DNA from: Gnetum montanum
Taxonomy: Eukaryota > Streptophyta > Gnetopsida > Gnetales > Gnetaceae
Length of the DNA: 64,000 nt
Assembly (NCBI GenBank): GCA_015680685.1
Contig: MNCI01036144.1
Span: 626,803 to 690,802, forward strand
Direction: 5' to 3'
Below, piece after piece: positions 12,146-23,282 of the stretch (the first letter of the stretch is position 1; every line of letters begins with the position of its first letter). The notes beneath the pieces are model-generated. The model saw nothing but the letters and a program-made list of their open reading frames with translations, was not told the DNA's origin and did no database searches. The translations under genes were made by a program, and so were the position numbers.

Positions 12146-13110
12146 TAATCACCTATAATATATTATATAGTAGAAATCTCCCTTCATGTAACAATGAGGT
12201 AAATATCTCTATCCCACCCAATCATGGATAGTTGGAGAGGTCTAAGAGATAATGTTTTACCGTATGATTGATGTGAACTAGGTATACCCAATGATGTTTG
12301 TCAAAGGCCTAGCAAGTAGGTTGAACAAGATTCCTCTTTAGATGCGAGAAACAAACTCCCTCCTTAGATGTCGCTAACAAAGGTCCAATTGGTAGATCAA
12401 GTAGACTTCCTTCTTAATTAAGCAATTCAAATATAGAACTACCTTGTGCTGCTTGATTCTATGATTCTTATTCATGGTTTGATATAAGTCAAGGATAATA
12501 ACATATAATATATTATATAACCACACCCTTCCTTCACATAACAATTAGGAAAATATCTCTATCCCACAAAATCTTTGAGTTAGTCAAATTAATCAGGAAG
12601 GATTGACAAATGATGGTTTACCTTGTGGAAAATGTTCCCAAGGTTCTTATAATTGGATGCCTACTAGTAATGAAGGTCCAATGTGTAGGTTGAGTAAACT
12701 CCCTACTTGGATAAGCACTTTGGACATAGAATGTGCTTGAGATTATGCTCTTTTAGTTACAGTTGGATAAAAGTCTAGGATAATCACATATAATATAATA
12801 TATAATTGTAGTCTCCCTCTATGTAATGATTGAGTAAATATCTCTATCCCACCAAACCTTTGAGTTGGTTGAATTAATTAAAGGCATGAGAGATGAAAGT
12901 TTACCCTATGGTACATGTTAATGAGACTCTCATATTTCGTTGACCACTACTAATTAAGGGAATCATATGGAATGCAAACCCCGTCCTTGAACAAGCACCT
13001 AGGATGTAGATCAAGGTCTTGCTTCATAACCCTTTCCTCTTTATTCTCCATTGAATACCTTTCTCTGTTTAGTATACATTGGATACCCTTCCCTCTTTAT
13101 TTTCAATTGG
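12146..13110 (+). repeat. three diverged tandem units of about 285-355 bp
   Basis: Units begin near 12146, 12498 and 12783. Each has a tataatatattata-like start, then a cccttc..tgtaacaat-like block, the well-kept aaatatctctatcccac, gttta-cc, an aaggtccaa/agggaatca block and a ttgga-a-aagt ending. Divergence is high, so the duplication is old. No coding potential was seen. Confidence 0.65.
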
Positions 13111-14932
13111 ATACAAGTCCAAGTCTTATGAGGTAATTCAAGTCCAAGAAATAAAGTCGAAGGACCAAAAGTTAGCAGAAAAGTCCCAGGAGTAATGAGA
13201 ATTAGAGAAAAGGCTCATTTTCTCTATCAATAGACTTATGTAGGAACAAAACCATTTATTATATTTACATGATGATTATCAAATTATAAAAATAGGCTTA
13301 TATTCAGCATTCATTAATGATTAGAATTTCAGGTTTAGCATTTATGACTATTTTTATCAATAGCATAAGATAAATTTTAGGATGAAAATAGTGAATGCAA
13401 TGCTAGTACCTTCTAGATGTTACCTTACTTCTATTTTTGTGCCTAGTAATGATCCAACTTCATAAGCTTCCCTGTAGGTAGGACACACTGCTTGATTGAG
13501 AGAAAACTACTTAATGTTGAAATTGATGTAATATGAAGGTATTTTCTATAGGATGCATTTCGCAAGCCCTTAAAATCCTTCCTTAGTAATCATAAAAGTC
13601 TATTTAATTCATCCTCTTGATCTATGCAACCATTATTGGTTTTTATAATCCTCAATACCAACTAATACATTCATGAACTTGTAAGTCAAAGGCCATTATA
13701 ATATTGAATTGTATTTTTAATTCTACTTAAGTAATAGAGATTATGGTTATACTTCTTTTAAAGTAATCTATATCAAGATTTATTCTAAATTAAGATTATT
13801 TCATTGTGAAGTAAAAGAAATTTGTAATGGTTGTGAATAAGCTCAAACCGAAAACTTACAACTTGAGAATTAAGCAACTTACTATCATTTCAAATGATCA
13901 AATGGACCCATTTTTTTATGATATGACTATATACTTAAGATGTCATTTTTTAAATTAATTTATAATTTAGTATCGTTTATTTTAGAACTATAGTTTTTGG
14001 TTTTCTAGATTGACAAAGTTATTTTTAGATGTAAGTTTCTTCAATTTTGACTAAAACTTATAAATATTTCTATGATTATTATGCCTAACAATATTTTCTC
14101 TTGATTTTAAAAATATTTCAATATGAATTCTAAAAAGAAAAATGCTTCAAGTTTGAGCAAGAAAATTATGATGTAAAATTTACTTTTAAGATTCTTATAA
14201 AAGAATGCCATGAGGCTTTGTCTAAATCATCTACTTCAAAACCATCTAAAACTAGTCCAAATATATAAGAGAGTAAAGAAGTGAAAAGAAATTATGAAGA
14301 AGAGAGAAATAAAGAAAAAAAATATTTTTACTTCAAGACTTGAGATAAGGAGATCTCATGACAAAAGGGCTTATAGAGATAGAAACACAATTCAAGTACA
14401 TTTATAAAGCCTTTGAGGTTATTTCTAAGAACCTTAGTATTTCATGAGAAGATGAGGCTATGTTGCTTAGAGTATTTAAAATTTCCTTAATACTTTCATA
14501 GGTTAAGATATCTATCTTTGAAGGAGAGGAGAAAAGCAAGGTATTCCTTTCTTGATTGAGAAGTTGAAGAAATAAATATGAGTTAAGTAGCTAATTTTTA
14601 AAATATATTTATAGCTAAAAGTAAGAGAATATGATTGCTAGTTGATGAAACAAAGAATTTGATATTTACCTCTCAAGAAATAACACACATATTAAAGAAT
14701 GATAACCAATGAAATACATGTCAAAAACTAAATTTTAGAAGACATATTTTAGTTAAGATGTCATCCTAAGACTTAAATTCTTAAAGTAAATATAAATGGA
14801 TGTAAAGGAATTTTATATTAAGTTTGCAAAAAAAAAATCTCTTAAATTAAATAAATAAATAAATAATAACTATGAACTAACTATAAAATTTTTTCAAATA
14901 TTTGAAGAGATGTTATGCTATGAGACCCCATA
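13111..14932. other. AT-rich DNA without recognisable feature
   Basis: A Lys/Glu-rich decayed frame near 14125-14420 was examined but matches no family I recognise. A short aaat microsatellite lies near 14850. Confidence 0.5.
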
Positions 14933-15090
14933 CTTTATAAGCCTCATAATCTAGTAACACTCTTAATTTGAAAGTTCCAAGTCATAGGTTTGATTCTGGT
15001 GAGAAATGCTAAGTTATAAAGTTCTAATTCAACTATATATCTTAGGGTGTAGCTATATAACAATTATTTTATGGCCAACACACCACTATA
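14933..15090 (+). repeat. SINE-like element, copy 2
   Basis: The body reads aaagttccaagtcataggtt, tgattctggtgag, aagttataaagttctaatt, aactatatatcttagggtgt, a caattattt block and ccaacacacc. It is colinear with the copies at 51492 (plus) and 50946 (minus). A box-B-like ggtttgattctg lies at 14988-14999. Confidence 0.6.
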
Positions 15091-15512
15091 ATTGGGCTAT
15101 GGCATATTTTCTACTATATTTTTTGATATTACAATTATTTATAATAATCCATCATAAATAAGAGCATTTAAGTCACTTGAGATTTATATTTACTTATGGT
15201 TAATCATTAGGAACTTTAATATCTAAACTCTTAAAATAAAATTAATAATAAGCATATGAAATCAATAAATTATTTGTAATCAAAGTGAAAAGAAAAACAA
15301 TAAAATTTCTTTAAGACATCAATCATCTTTGAATGAAAGAACATAATTAGTTTTAAAGGTTACCTTTTAAGTCACACTTGGGGAATCATTATATTCTTCT
15401 ATAATTTGTGTTATATTCCTCTATTTTTTTATAAATGTAGCATGTTTCCCCCACCCCACTATGCCCTTATCATCAAATGTAATTTAAAAATTATGCATTT
15501 TGTTTTCAAATA

Positions 15513-15655
15513 ATGAGGTGTTAGCATAGTGGTATGAGTCTTGGCCTCATAACCCCAAGTGACATGTTTGATTCTATTCTACAAGGTAGCATTGAGTTAT
15601 AAACTTCTATAAATCTTTAGGTATACTTATGTTTCAATTATTTTGGGTTCCAACA
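15513..15655 (+). repeat. SINE-like element, copy 3, with tRNA-like head
   Basis: The head has a pol III box-A-like TAGCATAGTGG (15522-15532), a ggcctcataaccc segment that could be an anticodon arm, and a box-B-like tgtttgattcta (15565-15576). The body follows with tgagttataaacttct, aatctttaggtatacttatg, tttcaattattttgggttcc. Head plus shared tail in several copies is the hallmark of a tRNA-derived SINE. The parent tRNA is not certain. Confidence 0.65.
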
Positions 15656-17188
15656 TCTTCCTCATTATGCATTTTTAAGATTAAAATTTTATTTTCATTT
15701 GGATTGATCCATTGATTTCTCTCTTCATTGATTGATCTTTAATAGTAAAGTAAATTTTATGTTTCACTTAAGGCATAGTGTAAATGTGTTTTCCCTTTTA
15801 TCAACAAAATTAAGTTGTAGAGTCATAAGTCATAATTTGAGTATCATGTTGGTATGTTTAGATGAATAGGTTAAGTCTTGACCTGTGATGACATGCTTAA
15901 TGTTAGATATCTAGATTAATGATATTTTAAGGAAACTAAAAAATGTGAAAAATCAAAATTAAAAAAATTGATTAAGGATTTTTCCTTTGGTTGATAAGTA
16001 AGATCCTTGAGACGGTGTTATATTATTATGCTACTATGAAGGCCCTTGTTATAAAAATATTTTTTTTATGAATCGAAGTGACATGTTGCTAAAATTCTCT
16101 CTTGTTTGTAATTTTATTCTTTATTTCTTTTATCAGTTATTTGCAAATACTTGTTTAGTGGCCACATTTTGATCCACTTAAGGTCCTTTATATCAATGTA
16201 ATGCTTTAGCATTTTTTATCTTTTAATATATATTTTTATTATAGTTGTTTATTATATTGACTCTTTGGCTAGGGGAGACTTATAAATAATTGGTTATTTA
16301 TGATTATGGCAAGACATGTGCGTTGGTGGAGAGCTCATCGTCATTTTCCTCGACATTGGCTAGGATCATCACAACATGATCTTGCCAAAGATCTTCCCAA
16401 GGTTTAGGCTACCAGAGGTGCAGAAGTTCTTGTTTTTAAAATTTACAAAGTTAACAACCATATCATCCATTAGATTTCATCAATAAAAGAATATGTACAT
16501 AAAGAAAAGGCCTCACTGCATGTAAGAATGTAAGAAGAAATTATCAAATTTGAACTCTTTACATCCTCCCAATAAGCAGGAAAAATTGTTAAAATTATGA
16601 CCAAAGTCAGGCCGACATCTCAAATTGGCTAATAATTTTTATGTGCTAGCAAAAATGCTAACACTTTTTCATTTTATTAAAATGCATATTGCAAACAGAA
16701 AAGTAGTCACAATCATAACAACTAAATGCATTTACTGCATGGTAACTACTAAATTTCAAAGCATAGCCATAGAAATGATAAAACCTATACAAAATATACA
16801 AAGAGATAAATAGAACATGAACTTCCAAATGTTCCTTTACATTGAAGAAAGGTGTAGCAAAAGAATATTACTCAAGATAGTAGTAGAAAATTACAATTTT
16901 AAAATTCCCTGCCACTCCAGAAAGCATTAAAAAAAGAATAGAACCAAACTTTGGAATGTTTTTGCATTGGGAATGTAAATGTATAGGAAAGCATGCTAAG
17001 TACTAATGAAAAAAAAGCTCAGCTTGAAGTGAAACTATGAAAATTGCACAAAATCATTGAAATGTAATGTTTAACACATTACAATTCACTATAAATAATT
17101 AACAAAAACACACATAAAAAATTAACCAAACAGATGATGTGCAACTGATTTATTTTCATAATAATGAGTTTTGTTGACTCGTTATTTC
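15656..17188. other. AT-rich DNA without recognisable gene
   Basis: A short Arg/His/Trp-rich reading (about 16311-16407) stands out in composition but was not recognised. The 3' end of the neighbouring Helitron-type fragment may lie here, but no CTRR hairpin end was located. Confidence 0.5.
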
Positions 17189-18757
17189 TCAACCTCCAAT
17201 TCCAACACGTTGTGCAACTGATGATGTGTGATTGATGATGTTTTCATCATCTATTTGAAGTAAAGGACATTGAAATTGCAATCTCATTTCTCCATCCTTT
17301 TCTGACAATGGAATATAAGGAATGCTATGGAAGATGTTAACATCACCGATATCAGCAACATCATCTAATGCATGCATATCGATCTCGACATCTCAATAGT
17401 ATGGATCATTTTCCTTCTTAAAAATCAAAGCTTCATAAACCTGTCTCTTGTTGACAATGAAATTATACTTGGTGCCCATTTGATCTACTCTTCTCAATAT
17501 CAAGAAAGAGATGTCTTTAATTCTACGAGGAAGTCTTTTAGTAATCTGTGTAACATCCTGAGCAAAGCTAATTCTGTGACCTTTATACTTGAATAGTTCA
17601 CCAAATGGATGTGTAACTTATAAAATGGGATTGATTTTTGCAATTAACATTCCTTCAACCTTAGCTAAATAGCCTAGGATAGGTGGTTGAATACCAGGAT
17701 CCATGTTATTTTCAACAGCAAATCGTTTGATTTCATAACCAAAACTGTTAAAAATATTATATTTCTTTTCTTTAATGCACCTATTGTATGTGGGTCCTCT
17801 ACTTCTAGTTGAATCCAATAATATGCTAAGAAACATTTAGTTGCATACATTATAGGAATGTGGATTTGCAAAACGTCTAACTACGGTATTAAAATTATGT
17901 ATTGCTTGAGCAATTTCTATACTTACCTTTTGCAATGTTGGGAAAGACTGAATAGGATATGAAGAAGGCATTTCCATTGTTGGTGCACTGGCAACATCTG
18001 TAGCTTCATTTAATCGATGAAATGAATTTTCTTCTTGTCAATGTTGCCTCTTTCAGTGCTCACTCTCACTATAATGTAGTTGTCCTTGATCTTCTTGCAA
18101 TTGTTGTTCTTCTTCGTGTGTGATTTCTGGAATAGATGTTGCTTGATTAATAGGCACATATGCATTTCTAATGTCTTGCAAAAAATGTTTCAAAATTTAA
18201 ACTAAAAATTGAATTAAAATATGTACCACCTTAAGTATGGGCAAATACCAACCTACATTTCTTATTGATTATTTACATTATTAGTATCAATAATGTGGAT
18301 CATTGCATTAGATGAATTTCCAAGTGATGAGAGGGGATTTGAAGTTGACGTAACCTAAAAATATATATGCAATGTAAGTATGTAAATAAAATGAGAAGAT
18401 TTTCCTATGATAAATATTTGTTTTGAAATATTAAAAAATGCATAAATTACATACTCTTAAATTTTGTAGAATTAGTTCTTGTTCTCATTCACGTTGTTTT
18501 GCTTCTCGTTTTAGAAATCATCTTCTCTCCTCTACAGTCATCAATTCTAGATTTTTAGTTTCTATAATCTGTAGTTGTCCTCTTCTTTGACCATGTGCAC
18601 ATGCATGCACACTACCATGACCTCCATAAATTGTATTACTTGTTACAGTAGATGATTGTTGTTGCTGATCTTGAAGAGAGTGTTCTTCATCTTCTCTATT
18701 GGGATGAATAGCAGTAGGATCCATGTTTCTGAAAATGCACAAATTCCAATATTGCAC
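17189..18757 (-). pseudogene. Helitron-type helicase N-terminal region fragment (DUF6570-like)
   Basis: On the minus strand one frame shows the pattern of the DUF6570 region that precedes the Helitron-like N domain and PIF1-type helicase in rolling-circle transposons. It reads FAVENNMDPGIQPPI, then a LAKVEGMLIAKINPI segment near 17640, then GHRISFAQDV, ITKRLPRRIKD, and ENDPYY followed by a stop and DVEIDMHALDD. Upstream, 18518-18757 is Gln-rich and ends LELMTVEERR, like the start of such proteins. All three pieces share one frame, but stops (for example at about 17616, 17378 and 18518) and a possible intron (about 18190-18480) separate them. Rep and helicase parts are absent, so this is only a 5' piece. 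The family call rests on motif memory. Confidence 0.7.
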
Positions 18758-18999
18758 CTCTTAATCTTGTAAGATAATGCCCAAGTTAAATATCTATAAA
18801 TACTATACCACACCAAAACTATCATCACCCTAATCGTCACCATGATCGTAACCATCACCATTTTTATTAATAATAAATATTCATTATTGCCCACTATTTA
18901 TAATAAAAAATATTCATTATTACTGTAATCGTAACCGTCGCTATTTATAATAATAATAGTTATTCAATATTACCCATCATTTATAATAATAAATATTCA

Positions 19000-19710
19000 T
19001 TGGTTACCCATGTCGAGGCCTACATGTGAGGAAATACAAAAAAACAAATGGGAAGCCTAGGGGTCGGGGCATCAATCGAATAAAGATTTGTCTCCCCTAC
19101 AATGACTCTTTGGCTTCCTTGCACATGGTGCATGCACATGAGAGAATACAAAAATATGAATGGGAAGCCCAGGGGTCGAGGGCATTAACTGAATAGAGAT
19201 TTAGCTCCCCTACAATGACTCTTTGGCTCCCCTACATGTGGTGCATGCACGTGAGGAAATACGAAGAGATGAATGGGGAGCCCAAGGGTTAGGGGGAATC
19301 AATCTAATAGAGATTTAGCTCCCTTGCAATGACTCTTTGGCTTTTTTACTTTTTAGATTTGGCTCCCCTACAATCGAATAAAGATTCAGCTCCCCTGCAA
19401 TAGCTCTTTGGCTTTCCTGCACATGGTGCATGCACATGAGAGAATACCAAAAGATGAATGGGGAGCCCAAGGGTTAAGGGAATCAATTGAATAGAGATTT
19501 AGCTCCCTTGCAGTGACTCTTTGGCTCCCCTGCATGTGGTGCATGTGCATGAGGAAATACGAAGAGATGAATGGGGAGCCCAAGGATCGAGGGGCATCAA
19601 TCGAATAGAGATTTAGCTCCCTTGCAGTGACTCTTTGGCTCTTTGACTTTTCATATTTAGCTCCCTTGCAATGACTCTTTGGCTCCCCTGCATGTGGTGC
19701 ATTACATGGA
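19000..19710. repeat. minisatellite with 113-bp units
   Basis: The word gtgcatg followed by a purine-rich gaggaaata/gagagaata stretch, gaatggg.agcccaagg, atcaa..gaatagagatttagctccc and caatgactctttggctc recurs. Anchors lie at 19128, 19241, 19426, 19539 and 19697. Two spacings are exactly 113 bp; the 185- and 158-bp spacings contain partial extra units. Composition is richer in GC than the surroundings. Confidence 0.85.
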
Positions 19711-19801
19711 GGGTGACAAATCCACTCCCCCCCCTCCCCCCTATCCTATGAGAACATGGAGGGCGAAAAATCCACTCCCCTCTCCCCCCTATCCTATGAG
19801 A
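19704..19801. repeat. tandem duplication of about 50 bp, C-rich
   Basis: acatggaggg followed by caaatccactccc, a C-rich run and cctatcctatgag occurs twice (from 19704 and from 19754). Confidence 0.8.
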
Positions 19802-20290
19802 TGAGTTGGCCTCTTAGCCAAAATTAAAAGTTACATTACAAAATAACTGAAATGAAGAATGCTATTTCATAAGATTTAGAATGTATCTTACCTTAGTGTA
19901 GCTATTGCAGCATTTCCATCCACAATCCTGGGAATGAAATCTCTGATAGAAGCTTGCTTCGTCATGATGAACACTATAGATTTTCCATATAACTTAGTAA
20001 ACTATATAATAGATAATATACCAACAAGGTAAAGATAATAATATAAAAGTTCACTGTGATTCGAATTCATTTCTATTTTTCAAAAAGGTATAGAACTTCA
20101 AGTTACATATTCCAAGCTAACAATTTTATATTTGTCCTTTTCTTATCATATAGATCTTTAATGCTAATGGCTATTTTTTAAAAAAAGAAAAGCACAATGG
20201 AGGATTTTGGAAGCTTTGAATTCTTGAACAAACTCAAAAACATCAAACAATGGTGATCCTAATTATATGTGACTTCAGGTGCAGTTGGAA
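19802..20290. other. unique-looking left flank of the 3-kb array
   Basis: No gene or repeat recognised. The array starts at 20291 without an LTR or inverted repeat at its edge. Confidence 0.5.
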
Positions 20291-23282
20291 TTTCAAAATG
20301 TTTATAATTTTATATGGTTTGAACAATAATAAATGACATCAGGATCGTTCCCAAGAGTCTTGCACCTCTTAGAAAATGTAACCATATCATATAGCAGAAA
20401 CATCGAACTGCAACAATATCATGTACCAGAAATGCAAACCAGTATTGAAAATAGGATTTTATTTTGTTACCTGCATCACTTGCAAAGAGGAGCATGATCA
20501 CAAGATCTGAGTTCCCAACCAACTCTTTCCACTTGGTTTAACTTGGTGTGGCAGTGTTGGATCAGACATTTCAATTTCTTGGATTGGGACATCATCTTGA
20601 TGGTAATTGTTTTTCTTTCTATTATCACAGGAAGATATCGACGCATTGCTTACGATTTCTGCAAAGAGTTGGTGTTATTTTGTGCTATCCCAATGAAATC
20701 AATCAAAATTTTGCAGGAAGAAAATGTTGAAATTGTGAAGAAAATCACTGTGAAATTCATAGGAAGAATATAGCATATTTGGCTTTTGAAGTGGTTGATT
20801 AGCATGGCATACCAGATCTGTTCACATGTATTTATATGTGTACTAGGTCTCGATTTAAACCAGTCCGTTCATCCTAATCTCTAAGAATTATTTTAAGCTT
20901 TTACTTGATGCAAATTAGTCGGTGGGTTTCTTGGTGGTATCTTCACCATGTAGCATGTTTCTAGTTGATAGTTTGCTTTCACTAAGGGTCTTAGTGCCTT
21001 GGAAATATGTTGGCACCAATAATTGAAAATAAGCAAAAATATTTTAGGGGTTTTAAAATGCCTCTACAATTGTGGGGTGTTGGAATCTAAAGTTTCTAGT
21101 GGGCATAGGGACCAAATACTTAAAATAAACAAACATAATTTAGAGGATGAAAAACACTACTACAATTATTTGGGGGTTAGGAATTGAAACATTTCTCAAA
21201 GATATATAGTCAAATTGGAAGGGATCATTCCTTTGGTGGGAAGGGAGGGTTGGAGCATCAGATCCCAAAAAAATAATATTAGTAAAAGGAACCACTTTTC
21301 TTTTTGAGAAAAAAAGATATAATCCTTTTCATGTTTTCATCCTTACAACTAATCTTGGGTGTTGAACCTAAAACAATATATATATTAAAACTAAAAATTC
21401 AAAGTACAAAAGCATATGAGTACTTTAAAGAGGAGAAACTCCAAATTAACAAATGGAAAGGTGTAAGAGGATGTCTTTTCCTATTTTCATCCTTACAACT
21501 AATTTTGGAAAACCTCCCCTCTTAATTATGAAATCAAATATTTCATGAAAAGGTTAACATTGCGTGGAGGAAGAGGATGCCCCACCCTTGTAAAATATGA
21601 TGACCAGATTTTTCACAAAAGAATTAAATAGATCTCATTCAATCTATATTAAATAAGATGAGATTCTATTCATGTAATTCCTATCTAATCCCATGTTTAG
21701 ATTTGTTAATTTTGGTTTGTTGAAGCTGGTGGTAACACCCAACCAACCATTTTCATCTGCCACACCTCCAAACAATCCATTCAGCCTTGATGAAAGACAC
21801 CTTGATGGTAGCTTCCAATCCACAAAATGACATATAGTTATTCCTGCTTTTCATATAGTTGCTCCAAGTTGAACTACACCCACGCTCGTACAGCCATATC
21901 CATTTAACTTACAATGTGGGCAGTTAGCATCATCTGTTAAACACTGTTTTCACCCACAATCAAATGATGTATAGCACTAGCAATCCCACCAGCCTAGATT
22001 TTCTAATGATGATAGTGATTTGCAATGCCGGTATGGCCCTAATAGTAATAGTACATCCATTTTTCCCGCTAACAACCATATTTTTCAGTTTTCTACCAAT
22101 AATTTTCTATCACGTATAACTTTTTGACAATCCAACACATACACCACACCACCAAATTTTGATATTCCATCTTTAGTGCCATGGTATTTTCCATCTTTGC
22201 AGCAATGTCCAAATTGGGAGGCAAATTATTTCAATGTAGTATGTGTTTCCAATGTTACTACATATTAGAATGTAGATTCTATAGATGCTACTCTGCCCAA
22301 CGCTCACCCTTGTGGCCTTACCTCATCCATCCTTCCCTTTGGTTTAGTTTCTTCCTCCACAATGTTTTCTATCTTTGCTCCACCGCAGATTCCATCATCT
22401 TCTTGTTTGGCTACCTATCACCCAACTTCCTAAATGCTGGATATGAATTTTCATTGGTGCATGATCCATATTCACTTTAGGTAAGACGATGCTCAGCCAA
22501 CCCAGGACATGGAAAATGTTGTAGGCGCTCTCTTCACTACCATGGACGATGAATTTTTTATGCTACTTACATTGATGTCATGATCGATGATGGTTTGATG
22601 GAACCATCCATAGTGGTCAAAGATACATTGAATAATTATTGGATTGATGCAATGGAAAAGAGCTACAACAAATTCACAAAAAAACAACACCTAGAGCCTT
22701 GTTCATGGTCCATCTAGTAAGCCAATTATTGGATTAAAATGGATCTTTAAAATTAAAAGAAATCAACATGGTGTGGTGGAAAAAATCAAAGCTCACCTAG
22801 TTACCAAAGAATATATCTAGCAGCAAGGTAGAGATTTTGATGATAGCTTTGCTCCTATTTCATATATGGAACCTGTGAGAATCTTCTTGCTATTGCTGCA
22901 CAAGTTGGCCATGCAATTTATCTGCATTTCTTAATAGATTTCTTAATAAATAAGTGTGCATGGAGAAACCACCAGGTTTCATTAACAAAGGAAAAAATCA
23001 TGTTTACAAGCTCTATAAAGCATTATACAAGCTTGAGTAAGCTCCAAGTGCATGGTACACATGTATTCATGCATTTTTTATGCAAAAAGGCTTCACCAAT
23101 CTTCAATTCCAAACAGCTATATATAAAAAGGTATTTGGTGATGATTACATTTTTGTTTGTTTATATATAAATGATTTAATGTATTTTTTTTATCTACAAC
23201 TACATTAGAAAATAATTTTCTTAATGCCATGAAAATGAATTTGAAATGTCGAATTTGGAAAAGATGTCATACTTTTCATGAA
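20291..23282 (+). repeat. 3-kb array, unit 1 (2992 bp)
   Basis: The start is set by tttcaaaatgtttataatt, which recurs at every unit start. Order: about 1.28 kb of non-copia DNA, an LTR start fragment (about 21579-21705), a collapsed internal segment with a possible zinc-knuckle remnant, and an RT fragment that stops at the unit end. This unit is the outer left edge; nothing copia-like lies to its left. Confidence 0.88.
22630..23282 (+). pseudogene. copia RT fragment, array unit 1
   Basis: The N-terminal half of a copia reverse transcriptase is readable: IIGLKWIFKIKRNQHGVVEK, then KAHLVTKEYI with a stop, then QQGRDFDDSFAPISYMEP. About 20 bp are missing after the AMQFI-like stretch, a deletion shared only with unit 2. 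At the catalytic site the codons read YIND rather than YIDD (near 23165-23176). The fragment ends at the SYF-type stretch where the unit junction falls. Several stops and frame changes are present. Confidence 0.8.

Noticed and set aside
16311-16407. Arg/His/Trp-rich short reading
   Set aside because: Unusual composition but only about 33 codons, no start context and no recognised family.
20600-20635. Intron bounded by gtaat and cacag in the array units
   Set aside because: The interval is about 27 bases, too short for a plant intron; only the 3' splice-site-like part is notable.
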